Assembly: GCA_964394085.1 (NCBI GenBank)
Contig: CAYMWF010000014.1
Coordinates: forward strand, 20,017 to 84,016
DNA length: 64,000 nt
Source: CAYMWF01 sp964394085 [NCBI: uncultured Gemmatimonadota bacterium]
GTDB lineage: Bacteria > GCA-2686955 > CAYMWF01
Direction: 5' to 3'
Part shown: positions 61,895 through 64,000 of the stretch, piece after piece
Position numbering within the stretch: position 1 is the first letter of the stretch
How the letters are laid out: each line of letters starts with the position of its first letter
Translations under genes and position numbers: made by a program
The notes under the pieces: generated by a model
Told to the model about the DNA's origin: nothing
Database searches by the model: none
What the model saw: only the letters and a program-made list of their open reading frames with translations

Positions 61895-62421
61895 TTGAAG
61901 CCTATCCTGCGTTTTTCTTTTTCCGGCGGCGGCTCCATCAGCTTCCTGATGGCATCGAAAACAACCTGAAACTGCTGGTCGTATTTCCTCTCCAGATCCG
62001 CCAGTTTCCGGGCAAGCTCCTTGTGAGATGTCAGCAGTTCTCTCAATCGCACAAAAGCTCGTACGACCTGGATGCTTGCTTCGACGGCGATGGGGCTGTT
62101 CAGAACACTGGCCAGCATGACGGCGCCGTGCTCGGTAAAGGCGTTCGGCGGGTATCGGCGCCCTCCCCATCTTGAGGTCGCAAATTGCGACCTCAAGGCC
62201 GCGAACTCCTCCACTGTCAGTCGGAACATGAAATCTTCGGGAAACCGGTCTTTGTTCCGCTTGACCTGTTCGTTGAGGCGTTTTGTTGTTACCCCGTAGA
62301 TCTCTGCCAAGTCCTCGTCGAGCATCACTTTTCGACCTCGAATGAGCAAAATGCTTCGTTCGATGCGCTCTACAGGGACGGGCAGTGTCGGTTTTCCTTC
62401 TGAAGCACTCACTCCAGCCAC
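61891..62421 (-). CDS. ORF6N-domain protein
   Basis: 176 residues. Residues about 18-105 are an ORF6N (KilA-N-related) domain, seen as RGRKVMLDEDLAEIYGVTTKRLNEQVKRNKDRFPEDFMFRLT and GGRRYPPNAFTEHGAVMLASVL. These domains are thought to bind DNA and are common in phages and beside type I restriction systems. The rest is helical, with a coiled coil near 130-160. It overlaps hsdM on both sides and so belongs to the same transcript. It may regulate the system; that is inference. Confidence 0.85.
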   Translation of the reverse strand: MAGVSASEGKPTLPVPVERIERSILLIRGRKVMLDEDLAEIYGVTTKRLNEQVKRNKDRFPEDFMFRLTVEEFAALRSQFATSRWGGRRYPPNAFTEHGAVMLASVLNSPIAVEASIQVVRAFVRLRELLTSHKELARKLADLERKYDQQFQVVFDAIRKLMEPPPEKEKRRIGFK

Positions 62422-63908
62422 CCCCCTTCGGTCAGCACGGTTCGGAGATGGTTCTCTGCGGCGCGGGCTTCGGCCAGGGCCTCCTTGAATGAGGCTACGG
62501 CTACGGGCAGCGGCGGTATGTCCTCACCTATGGGAGGCAAGACATATCGGGAGATGTTGAGCGTCCAGTCTTCCTCCTCGATCTCCTCCAGGGTGACGAT
62601 CCTGGCTCGGTCCTCGACATCCTCGAAGGTTCTGAACCACTCTACGATCCGCTCGCCGTGCTCCGGATCGAGGAAGTTCTGAGCGCGGCCTTTCCGAAAA
62701 AGGCTCGATGCATCGATGATAAGCACCTTATTTTTTCGCTCAGCGGGTTTCTTGCGGCGTAGGATCACAACGCAGCCGGCGAGCCCGGTGCCGTAGAAGA
62801 GGTTCGGAGCGAGGCCGATAACAGCTTCGATAAGGTCTTCCTTGAGGAGGGCTTCGCGGATCTTGCCTTCAGCGCTCTTGCGGAACAGGGCACCCTGCGG
62901 TAAGACGACTGCCATGCGACTGTTCCCCACCTGCGTCATCGATGCAATCATGTGCTGTACGAAAGCGTAATCGCCGTACCTGTCGGGCGGTAGGCCGTAC
63001 CTTGCCCGTCCCCAGGGATCATTCTCCCAGATCTCGCGACCCCACTCCTTGAGTGAGAAGGGAGGGTTGGCGATCACGCAGTCGAAGGTGGCAAGCCCCC
63101 CGCCGCCGTCGGTGAAGGCCGGATCGCGGAGTGTGTCCTCACGTGCGATCCGGAAATCTTCGATACCGTGAAGGACAAGGTTCATCCGGGCGACCGAGGA
63201 GGTCGTCAGGTTCTTCTCTTGACCGTAGATCTTGCCGAAGAAGGTACGTGGATCACCGCCTTTTCGCTTCACATGCTCGATAGCGGCAAGCAACATGCCC
63301 CCTGTACCACAGGTCGGATCGTAGATCGACTCGCCTTCCTTCGGATCGAGGATCTCGACCATCATCCGCACCACGCTCCGCGGAGTGTAGAACTCCCCGG
63401 CCTTGTTACGGCGGGTGACGTCGGCGAACTTGCCGACGAGGTACTCGTACGCGTCACCGAGGATGTCGCTGCCGACCGCGTCGTTACCGAGCGAGATCGA
63501 GGAGAAACCCTCGATCAGGTCCTTGAGTAGTTCGTCGGTGAACTTCTCCCGGTTGCCCCAATCAGAGGTTCCGAAAACACGGTAGAGCGTGTCGGGATTG
63601 GCTCTCTCGATCTCCTGCAAAGCGTGCTTGAGCGCTGTACCGACATTGGCGGGTATCTCCCGGATGTCGCGCCAGTGACAGCCATAGGGCACCTGGAAGC
63701 GGTGCACCTCGGGGAAGCGCGATGGGTCGGCATCGCCGTAGGTTTCGACTGCGTCGGCAGTTTCCTCATCCCAGACATCGCAGATCCTCTTGAAGAAGAG
63801 AAGGGGCAGGATGTAGCCCTTCCAGTCGGTGCGATCGACAGCAGATCCGCGGAGGATGTTCGCTGCTTCCCAAAGCGTGGATTTGAGATCCTGATTGTTC
63901 GTCGTCAT
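62409..63908 (-). CDS. hsdM: Type I DNA methyltransferase, second M subunit
   Basis: 499 residues. Motif I DPTCGTGGML and motif IV ANPPFS are intact, and the helical N-terminus (WEAANILRGSAVDRTDWKGYILPLLFFKRICDVWDEE) matches the family. It shares the family pattern with the neighbouring HsdM but differs throughout, so the two are old paralogues or were brought together by recombination, not a recent duplication. No specificity gene follows it directly; the shared hsdS is two genes downstream. It is the first gene of the operon on the minus strand. Confidence 0.95.
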   Translation of the reverse strand: MTTNNQDLKSTLWEAANILRGSAVDRTDWKGYILPLLFFKRICDVWDEETADAVETYGDADPSRFPEVHRFQVPYGCHWRDIREIPANVGTALKHALQEIERANPDTLYRVFGTSDWGNREKFTDELLKDLIEGFSSISLGNDAVGSDILGDAYEYLVGKFADVTRRNKAGEFYTPRSVVRMMVEILDPKEGESIYDPTCGTGGMLLAAIEHVKRKGGDPRTFFGKIYGQEKNLTTSSVARMNLVLHGIEDFRIAREDTLRDPAFTDGGGGLATFDCVIANPPFSLKEWGREIWENDPWGRARYGLPPDRYGDYAFVQHMIASMTQVGNSRMAVVLPQGALFRKSAEGKIREALLKEDLIEAVIGLAPNLFYGTGLAGCVVILRRKKPAERKNKVLIIDASSLFRKGRAQNFLDPEHGERIVEWFRTFEDVEDRARIVTLEEIEEEDWTLNISRYVLPPIGEDIPPLPVAVASFKEALAEARAAENHLRTVLTEGGWLE

Positions 63909-63965
63909 TATGGGCTATAGCCCTTCCTTTGGTTGTCTAAGATCATCTAACGTGAAGCTCAGTGG

Positions 63966-63990
63966 CGCGGGACGCCAGTGGCGGCCCGCG
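63966..63990. repeat. Strong hairpin upstream of the restriction-modification operon
   Basis: CGCGGG (63966-63971) pairs with CCCGCG (63985-63990), and CGCC (63973-63976) with GGCG (63980-63983) around AGT. It lies about 60 bases upstream of the hsdM start. It may end a neighbouring transcript or mark the boundary of the inserted locus. Confidence 0.4.
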
Positions 63991-64000
63991 TCCGCTGCAG

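Noticed and set aside
1-64000. tRNA, rRNA, CRISPR or intact insertion sequence
   Set aside because: No cloverleaf, rRNA block, spaced direct repeats or transposase gene was recognised on reading; covariance-model searches were not possible.

Overview
The window comes from a Gram-negative (diderm) bacterium of moderate GC content. It carries an LptD-like outer-membrane protein, a Wza-like export protein, a PorV/PorQ-type barrel, and two large exported proteins with FlgD-like C-terminal sorting domains. This mix suits an uncultured lineage of the FCB group (Krumholzibacteria-, Latescibacteria- or Eisenbacteria-like). That placement is inference; no rRNA or marker phylogeny was possible. The organism reads UGA as selenocysteine, because selD has an in-frame UGA at its catalytic site.

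Layout. 1-2.1 kb: a secreted GH57 glycosidase cut by the window edge, divergent from a MalK/UgpC-type ABC ATPase. 3.3-18.4 kb: housekeeping genes, namely LptD-like, a cyclic-2,3-diphosphoglycerate-synthetase-like GTPase, carbamate kinase, succinyl-CoA synthetase (sucCD), an EIIA-CBS sensor, a YceD/rpmF/fabD/fabG/acpP/fabF/rnc block without plsX or fabH, and etfBA. 18.4-20.1 kb: mostly noncoding, with palindromes, one small lipoprotein gene and two divergent sigma-54-like promoters.

20.1-32.9 kb is the most striking part. A polysaccharide exporter and BY-kinase pair is followed by a tight operon: a membrane protein that appears to fuse a FliF C-terminal domain to FliG, then FlbD, MotA, MotB, a 1199-residue FG-GAP/Ig-like surface protein, a PorV-type barrel with coiled coil and TPR, and an SLBB-LCP fusion. 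No rod, hook, filament or flagellar export gene is present. I read it as a candidate minimal MotAB-FliG motor of the cell envelope, perhaps for gliding, adhesin movement or secretion.

32.9-45.3 kb: a glycan operon with two polyprenyl-phosphate sugar-1-phosphate transferases, two GT9-containing enzymes, GT2 and GT4 enzymes and a GT39-like membrane protein. Two adjacent transferase genes carry runs of 9 and 10 G, suggesting phase variation. 45.2-49.0 kb (minus strand): an amidohydrolase coupled to a probable RiPP cassette of radical SAM/SPASM enzyme, 61-residue precursor, HprK-like kinase and S26-like peptidase. 49.2-50.5 kb: a DUF3343 protein and the selenoprotein SelD. 50.6-55.9 kb: a secreted alpha-helical protein, a subtilase-fold protein that has lost catalytic His and Ser, and a WecG/TagA glycosyltransferase. 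56.3-63.9 kb (minus strand): a type I restriction-modification operon with two different hsdM genes, an ORF6N protein, hsdS and hsdR.

No tRNA, rRNA, CRISPR array or intact insertion sequence was recognised.
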